Shown: positions 23,401 through 33,518, counted from the first letter of the stretch. The stretch: 64,000 nt of DNA from Bolinopsis microptera (GCF_026151205.1 NC_087072.1:7798084-7862083), one strand, 5' to 3'. Notes: generated by a model not told the origin, from the sequence alone. Made by a program: numbers and translations.

Positions 23401-26400
23401 TATCATCTGGGGACTGTTGCTTTTGGTTCCTGCATCATCGCTATTATCCAACTCATCAGGACCATCCTGGCTTACATCCAAAACAAGTGAGTAGATTAGA
23501 GTAGAGTAGAGTTGAGTAGAGTAGAGTAGAGTAGAGTAGAGTAGAGTAGAGTAGAGTAGAGTAGAGTTGTGATGTTTTTCAGCTATACTTTTCTGTTTTA
23601 CCTTTTGCTGTGATTATGACTATTGTACTAGCATAGTTGGGCAAATATAATTTATATTGCACAAGATTACCATTTTCTTTATCCAGAACGAAAGACAGTC
23701 AAAGTGAGATTGTAAAGTACCTGCTCATGTGTCTGCAGTGCTGTCTCTGGTGCTTCGAGAAGGTCATGAAATTCATCAACAGAAACGCTTATATCTATAC
23801 AGGTGAAGAAATCCTTTCTGTTTAAACACTATTTTTAATTTTGTAAGGTACAGTTACATAGCTGATCGTGTTTTCGGTTTTGTTCTAGTTTGTTGTTACA
23901 ACTATCTCACCCCTTTAGTTCTGACTCTCATACCCACCAGCGTTCAAGTAGTTGTTACAACTATCTCGCCCCTTTAGTTCTGACTTTCATACCCACCAGC
24001 GTTCAAGGGCTCCAACTTCTGCTCATCGTGTAAGAAGGTGTTTGGACTACTCCTGTCCAACTTGGTGAGGGTCGGTGTCATCAACTGTGTCGGCTCCTTC
24101 ATCCTCTTCATCGGCAAGTTCCTTGTCGTCATCGTTACTGGCATGCTCGGTTACTTCATGATGAACGTGAGTGGAATAACTGGCTAAAAGATCAAAACTA
24201 ATTTGAAACCGTTGTACATTTCTTTGTAGTTGTACACTGTACAGGGTCTCACATTCTGTGAGTATTGAAATTTCTGAATGGCGATGTAACTCAATAATGT
24301 ATTTCCCCCGTTACCAACACATCTTGTTTCAGAATGACGATGACATTTACTACTGGGCTATACCTGTCCTAATAGCAGCTATCTTTGCGTTTGCTGTTGC
24401 CCACACCTTCTTCTCAGTGTACGAGATTGGTAGGTGACCCCCCCCCCCCCCCCCCCCCCCCCCCCCACACACCCCTACTTGAAATTATTATCCGAATTGT
24501 TGAAATTGTTATTTTATTGGAAATATTACAAATCAGCCAATTGTAATTGAGAATTTCTGGGTTGTGGCCATTATTCTTAAAGACCTAGAAATGCCTCCTA
24601 AGGTCACAGCTCGTATTATTTGCCCATTTTTCTCCTTCTGCACTTGGGGCCCAATGTAATTGCTCGACTTTTCATCAGGTCTCTCGAGGCCTTTTGTTTG
24701 GTTATTTGGGTGTATTGGTGTCCCCTGATTGTTATCATCGCTGAACACTTGTCAAGGCATTTCTTGGTTTCTCTAGTCCATTTTTAGAAATTCTATACAA
24801 CATTGATATTGTAATAAATTCTGATGATAATAATTGAAAGATTTCAATAAAAAAAATCAGGTTTATTTGTGTGGGAATTGTTCCAGACTTTTTGTTGATT
24901 AATAGAAAACATGATTCATGAACATGGTACGAGAAATGATTTCAGTGTTACTACTCATATTCTCATATGTAGATCTCCTAGGACCCTAACTCCTCAGTGT
25001 CAGCTCTTTTAGCTCCTCTGAATTATGCAATATTTGCAGGTATTGATACCATCTTCATATGCTTTGCTGAAGACGAGACTATCAACGACGGTACACCAGG
25101 CAGAGAATACTACATGAGCAAGAACCTCATGGTAAGATATTAAAACATTTACCTTACGTTTATAAAAACACACCATGCGCAAGAAGTATGCAAATTTGCA
25201 TGTTGTTTATATAAGACTGTATTTATTATTTACTTTGTGCAGCTCATGCATAATCCCAGACTACTGACTAGTCCTGTAACATGCTTTAAAACAATGTTGC
25301 GAATTAATGATTATTAACAGATTTTTTTAATTTGCAGCAATGGGTTGACAACAGTAGTGAGGCTCTTAAAAACATGAGGAGAAAGAAGGGACAACAAAAG
25401 GCTCAGGCTAAGGCAGGGAAATCTGGAGAAGTGGTGAGTTTTATAATGTAGGATTTATTAGTTTTATATGCTCAGTCTGCACTCTGCACACAGCCTAAAT
25501 CAGATTTTAACGACACAAAATTTGTCAAGAAAAGTTTATCAACAAAATGATAACGATAATAGATTTCCTTTTTCCGTGTAATGTGTCAGCAGCTTCGCTT
25601 AAAAAATTTGCCATGTTGCTATTATATAGCTGTAATACTTTCCATAACTTAATGTTGTGTCAAATCCCAGATTTAACCATGTAATAAATAAATGTAATTT
25701 AAATGTTAAATATGAATGTTAAATATTAGAACGAGTATTGTCAGCAAAGCTAGCATGAATGTTTGTCGCTGTAATATTATTATGTTATTAATTATTCTAT
25801 CAACCGTGCTGACGGTTCTGTTTGATGGCTCCTTATCTGTTCTCTGTGCTGTTCGTTCTAGTTAGCTTTTTCCATTTTAATTATTTTGATCTCATTTAAT
25901 GTGCTTAAATTTGTAGGGACAAACGGAACAAATGTATCCTTCATTGGTAAGATATTTTCATGTACCTACGATTTACTGTGATCTTTCTTTGACGTGATCC
26001 TTTTTCTTAAATTAAGAGATTTCAAGTTCATTCATTTTTTCATTCATTTAAACACGAATCATAATATTACGTACTGTAACAATAACAACACAAGAATATC
26101 AATACAAATGGTCAGATCGATATCCTGGGTACAAAACCCACTTACATAGGGAGTTGTCTGTTCACAGATCGCCCTCTAAACTTACAAGGAAATATTTCCT
26201 GTAGATCCTTGGTATATAAGCAACATTTGACAGAGCATAGTGTGGAGTGAGCTATGTGCCCATCCTTGGAGAACCCGGTGGAAGTCCTTGCTGTACGGCA
26301 GTGTTAAACAAGGAACTGAAACCGAGCGGTTCCGTTCAGGCCCTTCACACTTTGTTTCTGTCTAGTTCTGATGTACCGTCAAAATAGTGACTTTAATATA

Positions 26401-27680
26401 TTGAACATTCCTTGCCCGCCCACACCTCTACACTAATAATAATAATAAATTGAAATTTAATAACACCGCTATTAAGATAAAACTTATACTCAGCAGTGTT
26501 TAAACTAGTCATCCCAGAAAATAACATGAATAGAAAGTTAAGAAAAGAAACTTATGCTTGAAAATATATCGTCAATATACTAAAGCCGGAAAATGGTACT
26601 TAAACATATAATTATGCAAAGATCAAACACCAGATAAGACAAAAATAGTTATCTATAAAGTTTTTCAAGTTCATCTAGGGACGGTTTAAAAAGGTACGTT
26701 TTAAGAAGAGCTTTAAACGATTCCTCATTCCAGGGATTGAGCTAGCAGTTGTCAGCTATCCACCATTCCACATCATTCCACCAAACAGCTCATCATGTCA
26801 TGAACAATAAAGAGCAGGAGACCATTGCTTGTTATAATTATCGATTTTCTGCTATGGTTCCCAAATTTTGCTGATCTTAAAAATGCATTTTTGCTGTAAA
26901 AATTTGAGAATCTTTCATGCATGCCGACTCTTTGCCATTACACATATCCCCACTGACTGCTGATTCGATTATTGGTTAATAAATTACTATCAACTCAAAA
27001 AACGCACATTATTGGCACTTTTTTGAAGCCCAGAAAATTTCAGGAAATGAGTGAAAAATAGGAAATCCGCAGTGCAGTAGCAGAAGTAAGTTGTGGGACA
27101 CGATTTTTTAGTTTAAAACTGTGCGTAAAAAATTGTTTTACAGAAAAGATATAACCAGTAATCCGGCTAGCGTGTTGTTTGAGACCAGTCAAAGAAGTCC
27201 CAGGCCGATATTAAGATCAATCAACTGTTCTTTCACTGTACTCTCAGACAGAGGCTAAATGTTTTTCTGTGTTACAACTGTATAGGCAGCTTTGCAGTCT
27301 TCTCGTCTTAGGTCCCCATTCGCATCAGAGACTATTCTAAAGAGGCCTCATCCTAAATTTCACCACTCTACTGCACAAAGGCTTTACTGAATGTGGTCCC
27401 TTGTGTCACAGAAAAGCCTCGCCTGTTATTAGAGAATTAGGGCACTGAAGGAGATCCATGTGGCCGTGTTTATCCTCCTCTATACTATTTATCATTATGT
27501 AACCTCTTAACTTCCATGTTGTATAATGTTGCGTAAACATGTGTAAAGATGTGCTGAACGTGTCTCGGTGGAATGCGGCCTACATAATATGTACATATTT
27601 TGTAACTCAGGGTTAACATATTATTGAACTTGTTTCTCGACTAACACCGATTCTTGTTTCAGGCAATGGAGGACATGTAA
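17486..27680 (+). CDS. Choline transporter-like protein (SLC44 family), 16 exons
   Basis: The predicted product is a multipass membrane protein of the SLC44/CTL family, which moves choline and related substrates across plasma or organelle membranes. Exons: 17486-17521, 18096-18188, 18329-18477, 20902-21065, 21233-21449, 21759-22182, 22404-22532, 22869-23030, 23227-23486, 23687-23802, 24000-24166, 24333-24429, 25040-25131, 25338-25433, 25917-25946, 27663-27680. All phases join, giving 2250 nt and 749 aa (human SLC44A2 is about 706). Family marks: [13 protein letters not shown] with TM1 (residues 26-60), a Cys-rich extracellular loop to about 230 (CGVKN, EKPYLMYF, CVKKCP, NRCVPGF), TM pairs in exons 6-9, [18 protein letters not shown], then [18 protein letters not shown] in exon 10. 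The C-tail is basic and Lys/Gln-rich. ATGG in AGACCATGG is a good start context. Introns carry several transposon copies. The exact family member (A1-A5) is not resolved, though the SLC44A2/4/5 group looks closest. Confidence 0.95.
18828..19263. mobile_element. Tc1/mariner-type MITE in SLC44 intron 3
   Basis: Inverted ends CCTTAATTCCCAAAAATTT (left, from 18830) and the matching right end finishing CTAAGG at 19261 (one mismatch near the tip) are flanked by TA on both sides, giving a 432-bp element with a TA duplication. The interior has repeated GCCCAAATTTTT and its complement, so it can fold extensively. The 130-aa minus frame inside shows no transposase motif. If the duplication is read as TTG instead (18825-18827 and 19264-19266), a CACTA or Harbinger origin would be possible. 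Confidence 0.7.
19500..19650. repeat. GC-rich palindromic patch
   Basis: GTAACGCGCC and GGGCGCGCGTTAC form a hairpin at about 19531-19569, followed by an AGCT-rich run (19596-19639) of overlapping self-complementary words. It lies in SLC44 intron 3 between the MITE and the LINE remnant. It is out of keeping with the AT-rich intron and may be the end of an unidentified element. Confidence 0.5.
19670..20583 (-). pseudogene. Internally deleted LINE remnant in SLC44 intron 3
   Basis: On the minus strand, 20583-20206 reads as the region between endonuclease and RT of a [52 protein letters not shown] further basic stretch follows across 20170-19980 ([10 protein letters not shown]-like). Then the frame at 19820-19670 jumps straight to a C-terminal LINE domain: [20 protein letters not shown] and [15 protein letters not shown]. 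The whole RT core is missing, so a large internal deletion joined the two parts, and frame changes are also present. The LRPD(V/I)V..S.....V.L.ELT motif is well known at the end of invertebrate LINE polyproteins. Confidence 0.7.
21565..21667. repeat. Opposed poly-G and poly-C tracts in SLC44 intron 5
   Basis: A G-run at about 21573-21586 followed by TTCACT, and a C-run at about 21644-21667 preceded by AGTGAA, form inverted arms about 60 bp apart (GGGGGTTCACT against AGTGAACCCCC). The intervening DNA repeats GTAGTGTA-like words. This could be a small hairpin element or slippage of a GC-rich hairpin. Confidence 0.6.
22637..22819. mobile_element. pogo/Tigger-like MITE in SLC44 intron 7
   Basis: The left end TA-CAGGAAAACCCTGATTCAC and the right end, inward CAGTTAAACTCCGATTTAC-TA, are imperfect inverted repeats bounded by TA on both sides. 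CAGT..AAC..CGATT..CCG termini are typical of pogo-group elements. An internal hairpin (arms around 22766-22784 and 22795-22813, AACTCCGATT/AATCGGAGTT) makes it foldable. It is 179 bp without the TA, non-coding, and occupies about half of intron 7. Confidence 0.65.
23487..23567. repeat. (GTAGA)n microsatellite at the 5' splice site of SLC44 exon 9
   Basis: About 15 copies of the pentamer AGAGT/GTAGA start within a few bases of the exon 9 donor GTGAGT. Each unit carries GTAGAG, a near-donor word, so the authentic donor is followed by an array of pseudo-donors. Expansion or contraction here would directly abut the splice site. Confidence 0.9.
23892..24007 (+). repeat. Tandem duplication of the exon 11 acceptor region
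   Basis: Two copies of a 57-bp segment, 23892-23948 and 23951-24007, differ at about two positions. Each contains the polypyrimidine region, TACCCACCAG and the first 8 bases of exon 11 (CGTTCAAG). There are therefore two 3' splice sites 59 bp apart (AG at 23939-23940 and 23998-23999). Only the downstream one continues the family protein; splicing at the upstream one would read Ala-Phe-Lys then a stop. The high identity points to a recent duplication. Confidence 0.92.
24437..24473. repeat. Poly-C tract after SLC44 exon 12
   Basis: A run of about 30 C residues starts 7 bases into intron 12, immediately after the donor GTAGGT. It is probably slippage-prone and a likely length polymorphism. Confidence 0.9.
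26433..26790 (-). mobile_element. Second copy of the CR1/L2-like LINE 3' end, SLC44 intron 15
   Basis: The reverse complement matches the 3' end of the LINE at 3408-5785: the C-terminal residues [11 protein letters not shown] and DELEKLYR plus stop, then the same 3' UTR with CCATTTTC.GGCTTTAGTAT, GACGATATATTTTCAAGCAT, TCTGGGATGACTAGTT, GCTGAGTATAAG and the (ATT)n tail. It is strongly 5'-truncated, at or beyond about 26790. It lies antisense to the transporter gene in its long last intron. Its sequence differs from the first copy at many positions, so the two are separate insertions. Confidence 0.85.
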
Positions 27681-28736
27681 TGAGAGATGCTGTACTGGTC
27701 GATTTAAGTTGAAATTATTTGTGATTCAGAACTTTCAGAAGTTGGCATGCATTGTTCGACTGGCTTTTATTTTCAAGACTTGTTTTGATAATTGTTAAAC
27801 TCAGCTTTTGTGATATCTAAATAATATATAATGATCATATAAGATTATGTTCAATGTTAGCGTTGAGCTACTTTTTACCCTCCTAGAAATTTGAGGATCG
27901 AATCCTTTGATAATTACGGTATATGAATTTAAACAGATCTCCAATCTTTCGTAAATTATATATATTGTCTGATTCGGAAACTCGGAATAAGTAAGCTGAA
28001 TTGTGTCAACTTAAAAGGCTCTGTTGCGTAAATCTTTTCAAGAATCCAATAAAAGATAATGTTACTTTTTTATTAAGACTATTAAATAAAATTAGCGATT
28101 TTTTTGCAACTAAAGGAGTGCCATTTCCAATTTCCATTTTTAATTTCAACAAAATAATTGTTATGCTCTTTAAGTTTATCACCCATGTCGAAATAACACG
28201 ATTTTATATTGCTGTGATTAGAAAACTCTGTCAAATTGTGCCTGGTAGAATTCAACTGGTCGATAATTGTAACTGGAATCTTTTAATCACTCCTATAAAC
28301 TATTTTACGGATGTTATAATTTTCAATTATAACTTATATATCAAACATGAAGATTGAAGCTAGATGATTTATGAACGATAAAAACTGATTCAGTTTCTAC
28401 CAAATTTTTGACCAGTCGTTTTCTTCTGATCAGTGCACATCTGATATTGCTAGTTAAACTAAATAAAGAGATTTTATGCAAGTGAAGAAGTACCATCTTT
28501 AATGTCAACAAAACAATAATTTTCAAAAAAACTTTACTTAAAAGGACTCAATTTTTATTTGCTGTTTGAATGTTATTCTTCTTTTCTCTGTCTATGGCGA
28601 AGCAAATAAATGACTTAGATTTAGTTTACCCTTTTGTAGTTGATTTACTCCAATTATGTAGTTCAGAAGTTCGATAAAAATGTCTGTTTCATTTCTTCTA
28701 CTTCATTGTTATTGATATCGCAACGATTGTATCGTA
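27681..28736 (+). other. SLC44 3' UTR and downstream region
   Basis: The 3' UTR must begin at 27681. No clear AATAAA lies close by; AATATATAATG around 27823 is a possible weak signal and AATAAA-like words follow further on. The 118-aa open frame at 28001-28357 is AT-rich and shows no motif. No gene is recognised. Confidence 0.45.
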
Positions 28737-28815
28737 AAGCTGCCAGGTAGCAACAAAATGCTCAAGTGGCGCAGATCTACTGAAAAATCTGTCAAAAGCT
28801 ACCCAAGACACCAGC

Positions 28816-29796
28816 ATGCTCCTGGAGAAATCTGAAATAGGTCTGAAAGGGCTCACACAAACCCTCAAAGATACTATGTCTGTAAAGAAAGATCTGGAAG
28901 TTTGGAGTCAGAGTGTCTTCAAAAGGGAAGAGAATGAAAAAATCAATGAAATCCATGAAATCATCTCTGCCTCAAATTTCAGAAACAACCAGGCAGACCC
29001 AGCTCCAAATGTTAGCCAAAGCTATGTGAGACATATCCCCAGGTCACCAGCTGACACACGGACTAACAGTGACATCCCCGGGCTGTCACCTAATCAGGGA
29101 CGGTCTTCCTACAGGAGAGAAGACTTAGAACCCAGACAAAAAGGCAAGATAATCACAAAAGAAAGTGCAACAACTCCTCGCAGCACAGGGAGATCCAAAA
29201 GAGCGAGCAACCCAGTACAGCGCCAACAGAAAATTGTTCTCCTCTGTGACTCGACCATGCGAAGCTTTAAACCTGACGAGTTTCCAAAAAGGTACAATGT
29301 CTCTGTAATATACAGGCCAAGTTTGAAAGAACTTGACTCGTGCCTCGAACGAACAGTAGAAGAGATCTCAAACCTCAATCCAGATGCAGTGTACATTCAC
29401 CTTGGTACTCGGGACATCCTGGAAGGCAACAAGGCTGATATTGTGGTGGGATCATTAATCAAGTCTACTAAAAAGATCCTTAGACAGACCTCACAACACT
29501 GCCAAATATTCATCTCTCACCCCTTTCTGCGCGACCATCCTGGAGAGGAATGGGGTAAAAATAGTCGACTCATCACAGAGGCAATCAGAAATCTTAAAGA
29601 TGACAGTGAAAAGGCTGATTTCTGGATGAGATCAAGAGAAAACAGAAACAACAACTTCTACCCGGGGGGATCGGATATCCCACACGACTATTTGTTTGTC
29701 CCAGATCAACCTCATCTAAATGACAGAGGTATCAGAGTAATCATGGGAAACTTCAAGACAAGTCTCAATAGTACATTTAGCAGGGACCGTACTTGA
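28816..29796 (+). CDS. LINE ORF1: coiled coil plus SGNH/GDSL-esterase-like domain
   Basis: 326 residues from the first Met; the frame is open for about 26 more codons upstream without a Met (…ADLLKNLSKATQDTSM), so the true start may be lost. Residues 1-60 have coiled-coil character (EKSEIGLKGLTQTLKDTM). A basic, Ser/Pro/Arg-rich linker (about 70-135) ends in RSKRASNPVQRQQK. The esterase-like fold follows: KIVLLCDSTMRSF (residue 141 on, in place of GDS), VYIHLGTRDIL (about 192, block III) and DQPHLNDRG (about 296, the D..H block). Esterase domains of this kind are known in ORF1 of some CR1/L2-clade LINEs, where they may help bind membranes or RNP. The Gly-to-Cys change in the first block and Arg in place of Asn in G.ND leave its activity uncertain. 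Confidence 0.82.
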   Translation: MLLEKSEIGLKGLTQTLKDTMSVKKDLEVWSQSVFKREENEKINEIHEIISASNFRNNQADPAPNVSQSYVRHIPRSPADTRTNSDIPGLSPNQGRSSYRREDLEPRQKGKIITKESATTPRSTGRSKRASNPVQRQQKIVLLCDSTMRSFKPDEFPKRYNVSVIYRPSLKELDSCLERTVEEISNLNPDAVYIHLGTRDILEGNKADIVVGSLIKSTKKILRQTSQHCQIFISHPFLRDHPGEEWGKNSRLITEAIRNLKDDSEKADFWMRSRENRNNNFYPGGSDIPHDYLFVPDQPHLNDRGIRVIMGNFKTSLNSTFSRDRT

Positions 29797-29891
29797 ATTC
29801 TAGTCTCTCATTCTCAGCTCCTCCAAGTCTTCCGAGTTCTCTTCTTCTTTCCTCCTCTCCTCTTGCCTCTCTCATCTTCTATACCTGACTG

Positions 29892-32800
29892 ATGAACATC
29901 GTCAACGGTATAATTTCCTGGAATGTTGCAAACATTCATGGCTTGCTCGGAAACAAAGTTGAGGATCCCGAATTTGTCAAAATCATCAGTCCAAATGATA
30001 TAATCTGCCTCCAAGAAACCGGATGCGAAGTTTCCCTGAAAGGATACAAATCCTATAGTGACATCCGCAAATCAGGTAAAGGAGGAGGAGTAACCACTTT
30101 GGTTAGGAACACAATTGTGGAATATTGCTCTCTGGATAAATGCACACTCACTGCGGACCATACAATGAATATTGTCATTGTTAAAATCACTGATCCCGAC
30201 AGCAATCTCAACACCTTTGTTGTCAATAGCTACATCCCACCTACAAATAGCAAACAGAAAAACCGCACTAACTGCTCCGAGGCAAACTTTGATGCCCTTC
30301 AGGAAAAAATAGCCAGCATCAAGAATAACCCCAGTGATGAGCTATTACTTCTTGGTGACCTTAATGCCAGGATAGGAGTAGCTCCAGATTTTCATATGTA
30401 TGACAGAGCGGACGAATTCGAGCTCTTTCCAGAAACTGGCAGGTCTTCCGACTTCATGGTTATACCTGACGTGGCACCTATATCTCAAAATAGGAACAGC
30501 CAGGACAAAATTACCAATAGACACAAAAACCTTTTGCTTGACCTCTGTGGATCACAAAACCTCCTGATCCTTAATGGACGTACCATCGGTGACTCTGCTG
30601 GAAAATACACATGCTACAAGTGGAACGGAAACAGCGTAGTGGACTACTTCATTGCATCAACATCCTTTCTTCACCGTGTCAAGAGCCTCTCAGTGGGTGC
30701 GCACACTCTGTTCTCCGATCACAATCCAATCTTACTCAGCCTTTGGCATAGACGAAGGGCCCCTCAAAGGAATAGTCAAGCTCCCACCAGTATCTACGAG
30801 GAAGCTCCCTTTCGATACAAGATCACAGAAGAGGGTTTAGCCAACTTCACAAAATCATTTGAACAGCCTGAGTTCATTCAAAGAATCTCCCAACTGACCA
30901 AAGATGTCGAATCCACTCCAAAAACCCATGAGGCAGTTGAAGCACTGAATAGGCAGATTACAGAACTCATAAACGATGTCGCTAAAAAAGAGTTCGATAT
31001 CTCTAAACAAACTAAGAATCCAAAGCCTAAGTTCGCCTCATGGTTTGACGGCAAGTGTCACACTGCACGACGCCTTTTCAAACGGTCAATAAAAATTGTC
31101 GACAATAATCCTGATAACCAGAGAATCAAAACACGGCATCGTGCCAACTCTAAAGGATATCGAAAGATTGTCAATAAGAAAAGGGATGACTTCTTCAATA
31201 GTCTTAACAAGAAGATTAAAAACGGTAAAACTATATCCTGGAGAGATTTCAAGAAGCTTAAGAACTACAAGAAGGAAGAAGTCCAAACTGAAACGGAGCA
31301 ACTCAACTCTTTCCATCAGTTCTACTCTGAGCTATATTCTGACAATCATCCAACCGTAGACACTCTCACTAAAAGAGCTCTCCTCGAAGAAGCCAACGCC
31401 CTATCCGAGGGATCTGCCCCTAATGAGTCACTGAACAGCCCATTTACATCGGATGAGCTGAACGCTGCGCTAGGCGAACTCAAATCGGGCAAAGCATCTT
31501 CTTTTGACCACATCAGCAACGAAATGCTCCGGGGTCTGAGCATGAATATGAAGTCGCTCCTCCTCAAACTCTTCAATTTGTGCCTGGAGACAGGAGTCTA
31601 CCTCTGGAGCAAAAGTGTGATCACACCAATTCACAAAAAAGGGTGCATCAGGAACCCTGACAACTATAGAGCAATAGCAGTCTGTAGCTGTATCGGAAAA
31701 CTGCTCTCTACGATGCTGCTATCTCGGCTCGTTAATCACCGCCAAATCTCACATCCTGATCCACCCAACCAAGCAGGCTTTACCAAAGGAAGTCAATGCA
31801 ATGACCATATATTTACGCTGATGTCCACCATAGAAAAATACAAGAAAGTCAAAAGTAAAATATATGCAGTGTTCATTGATCTTCGCAAAGCTTTCGATCT
31901 AGTCTGCAGACAAGCTCTCATGTTCAAACTAGCATGCTATGGTGTCAATGGTGGCTACTACGACATCATCAAAGACATGTACAGCAAATCAGAGGGTCAT
32001 ATCAAGATGAATGGTAAAATAAGTGAAGCATTCAAGATCCTTAAAGGAACTGAACAAGGACACCCACTTAGCCCTGAGTTTTTCAAAGTTTACTTTAAAA
32101 AGCTTTCTGACCTCCTTAACGAAGCTACTGCGAACTGTCCGACACTCGCTGGACTTTCAGTGACTCACCTAGCGTGGGCTGATGATCTAGTAATCCTCGG
32201 CCTAGATCCTGAGTCTCTCCAAAAGTTGCTTACGATTATTGGGGACTACTGTAACGAATGGGGTCTGGAAATCAATATCTCCAAAACCAAATTCATGGTC
32301 TTCAATGGCAAAGGACCAGACATTCCAAATTGGCGTCCTTCCATTCACGAAAGAGATATCGAGATGGTCTCCAGCTACTGCTATCTTGGGATTATTATAA
32401 GCAGCACAGGGAAATTTCGGCAAGCAACTGACTCTCTATACCGTAAAGGACTTGGAGCTTACTTCAGCTTGAGAAGCACTATAGACCGGAGATTCGTTGA
32501 TGCATCCTGCCTTAACAAATTATTTAACACCCTTGTTAAGCCAATTCTACTTTACGGCTGTCAAGTTTGGGCCCCGGTTCTACCCACCGTCAATAAGGTC
32601 CTCTCTAGCTTCAGCAAGTTTCACAATCTTGATCATGCGGTCTCTCACATCGCTAAACAGCAACTTGAGCAAGTGCATCTACGACACCTAAAATACCTTC
32701 TTGGTATAAACAGAAGGGCAGTCAATGCTACAGCCTGGGGAGAAACTGGCTCATACCCAATCATTATTGAAATGTTGAAACTGAGTACTAAATATTTCAA

Positions 32801-33518
32801 AAGAGTTATGAGCCTCCCCTCTACACAACTAGTCAAAGCTGCAATGACTGAGCAGATTAACCTCAAATTGTCATGGTTTGTAGGCATCGAATCAATCATC
32901 AAATCATTCAACAACATCGACCTTCTTGAAAGGAATTCATCGTCGCTGTTGAACGCAACCTCACTCGCAGACTCCTGCAGCCCTGATTTAATCACAGAGA
33001 ACCTGAAAAAACAGTTCCGCGATTCCTGGGGTTCTCTTGTGAAAGATTCTAGAAAGCTATCATTCTACAGTGAAGTCAAAACAGAATTTGCATGGGAGCC
33101 ATATCTAACCTATGCTAGGTCTTTTCAGGACAGAAGGGCAACCACACAGATTCGGTCCAGTTCGCATCACCTTAGAATTGAAAGGGGGAGATATGACCAA
33201 ACTCCAATTGATGAAAGGACCTGCAACTATTGCGAGCTTAACAACAACCAGCTATTCATCGAGGACGAGAATCATATGCTCCATTTTTGCCCCCTAGGGA
33301 AGGGTCCTAGGGACAAATTTCAAAATATCAGTGGAAACCTACTCAACAATGTTGGTAATGGTAGCTTCAATCTTGCCTCCACGTTCATGTCGCAGTCTGA
33401 TTGCAAGGATACTCCCAGTGATGAGGACGTAAGTTTGATCAAACTCTCAACCAGCACCATTAACAAGATCTACAGACTAACCCTCAACTTCAAAGACAGT
33501 CTGAAAGCAGATAATTAG
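29892..33518 (+). CDS. LINE ORF2: endonuclease, reverse transcriptase, zinc finger
   Basis: 1208 residues, no interruption. The N-terminal apurinic-type endonuclease shows ISWNVANIHG (about 8), CLQETG (about 38), LLGDLNARIG (about 153) and LFSDHNPILLS (about 273), all catalytic blocks present. RT: VITPIHKKG (about 575), NYRAIAVCSCIGKLLSTML, AVFIDLRKAFDLV (about 658), GTEQGHPLSPEFF and the active site AWADDLVIL (about 761). A C-terminal finger reads CNYCELNNN then HMLHFCP (about 1110-1135). The enzyme would nick target DNA and copy the LINE RNA there. The intact frame, with all catalytic residues visible, means it could be active if transcribed; this is inferred, not shown. Confidence 0.92.
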   Translation: MNIVNGIISWNVANIHGLLGNKVEDPEFVKIISPNDIICLQETGCEVSLKGYKSYSDIRKSGKGGGVTTLVRNTIVEYCSLDKCTLTADHTMNIVIVKITDPDSNLNTFVVNSYIPPTNSKQKNRTNCSEANFDALQEKIASIKNNPSDELLLLGDLNARIGVAPDFHMYDRADEFELFPETGRSSDFMVIPDVAPISQNRNSQDKITNRHKNLLLDLCGSQNLLILNGRTIGDSAGKYTCYKWNGNSVVDYFIASTSFLHRVKSLSVGAHTLFSDHNPILLSLWHRRRAPQRNSQAPTSIYEEAPFRYKITEEGLANFTKSFEQPEFIQRISQLTKDVESTPKTHEAVEALNRQITELINDVAKKEFDISKQTKNPKPKFASWFDGKCHTARRLFKRSIKIVDNNPDNQRIKTRHRANSKGYRKIVNKKRDDFFNSLNKKIKNGKTISWRDFKKLKNYKKEEVQTETEQLNSFHQFYSELYSDNHPTVDTLTKRALLEEANALSEGSAPNESLNSPFTSDELNAALGELKSGKASSFDHISNEMLRGLSMNMKSLLLKLFNLCLETGVYLWSKSVITPIHKKGCIRNPDNYRAIAVCSCIGKLLSTMLLSRLVNHRQISHPDPPNQAGFTKGSQCNDHIFTLMSTIEKYKKVKSKIYAVFIDLRKAFDLVCRQALMFKLACYGVNGGYYDIIKDMYSKSEGHIKMNGKISEAFKILKGTEQGHPLSPEFFKVYFKKLSDLLNEATANCPTLAGLSVTHLAWADDLVILGLDPESLQKLLTIIGDYCNEWGLEINISKTKFMVFNGKGPDIPNWRPSIHERDIEMVSSYCYLGIIISSTGKFRQATDSLYRKGLGAYFSLRSTIDRRFVDASCLNKLFNTLVKPILLYGCQVWAPVLPTVNKVLSSFSKFHNLDHAVSHIAKQQLEQVHLRHLKYLLGINRRAVNATAWGETGSYPIIIEMLKLSTKYFKRVMSLPSTQLVKAAMTEQINLKLSWFVGIESIIKSFNNIDLLERNSSSLLNATSLADSCSPDLITENLKKQFRDSWGSLVKDSRKLSFYSEVKTEFAWEPYLTYARSFQDRRATTQIRSSSHHLRIERGRYDQTPIDERTCNYCELNNNQLFIEDENHMLHFCPLGKGPRDKFQNISGNLLNNVGNGSFNLASTFMSQSDCKDTPSDEDVSLIKLSTSTINKIYRLTLNFKDSLKADN

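Noticed and set aside
28001-28357. 118-aa frame downstream of SLC44
   Set aside because: AT-rich, biased to Ile/Phe/Asn/Lys, no motif; sits in the expected 3' UTR or downstream region.
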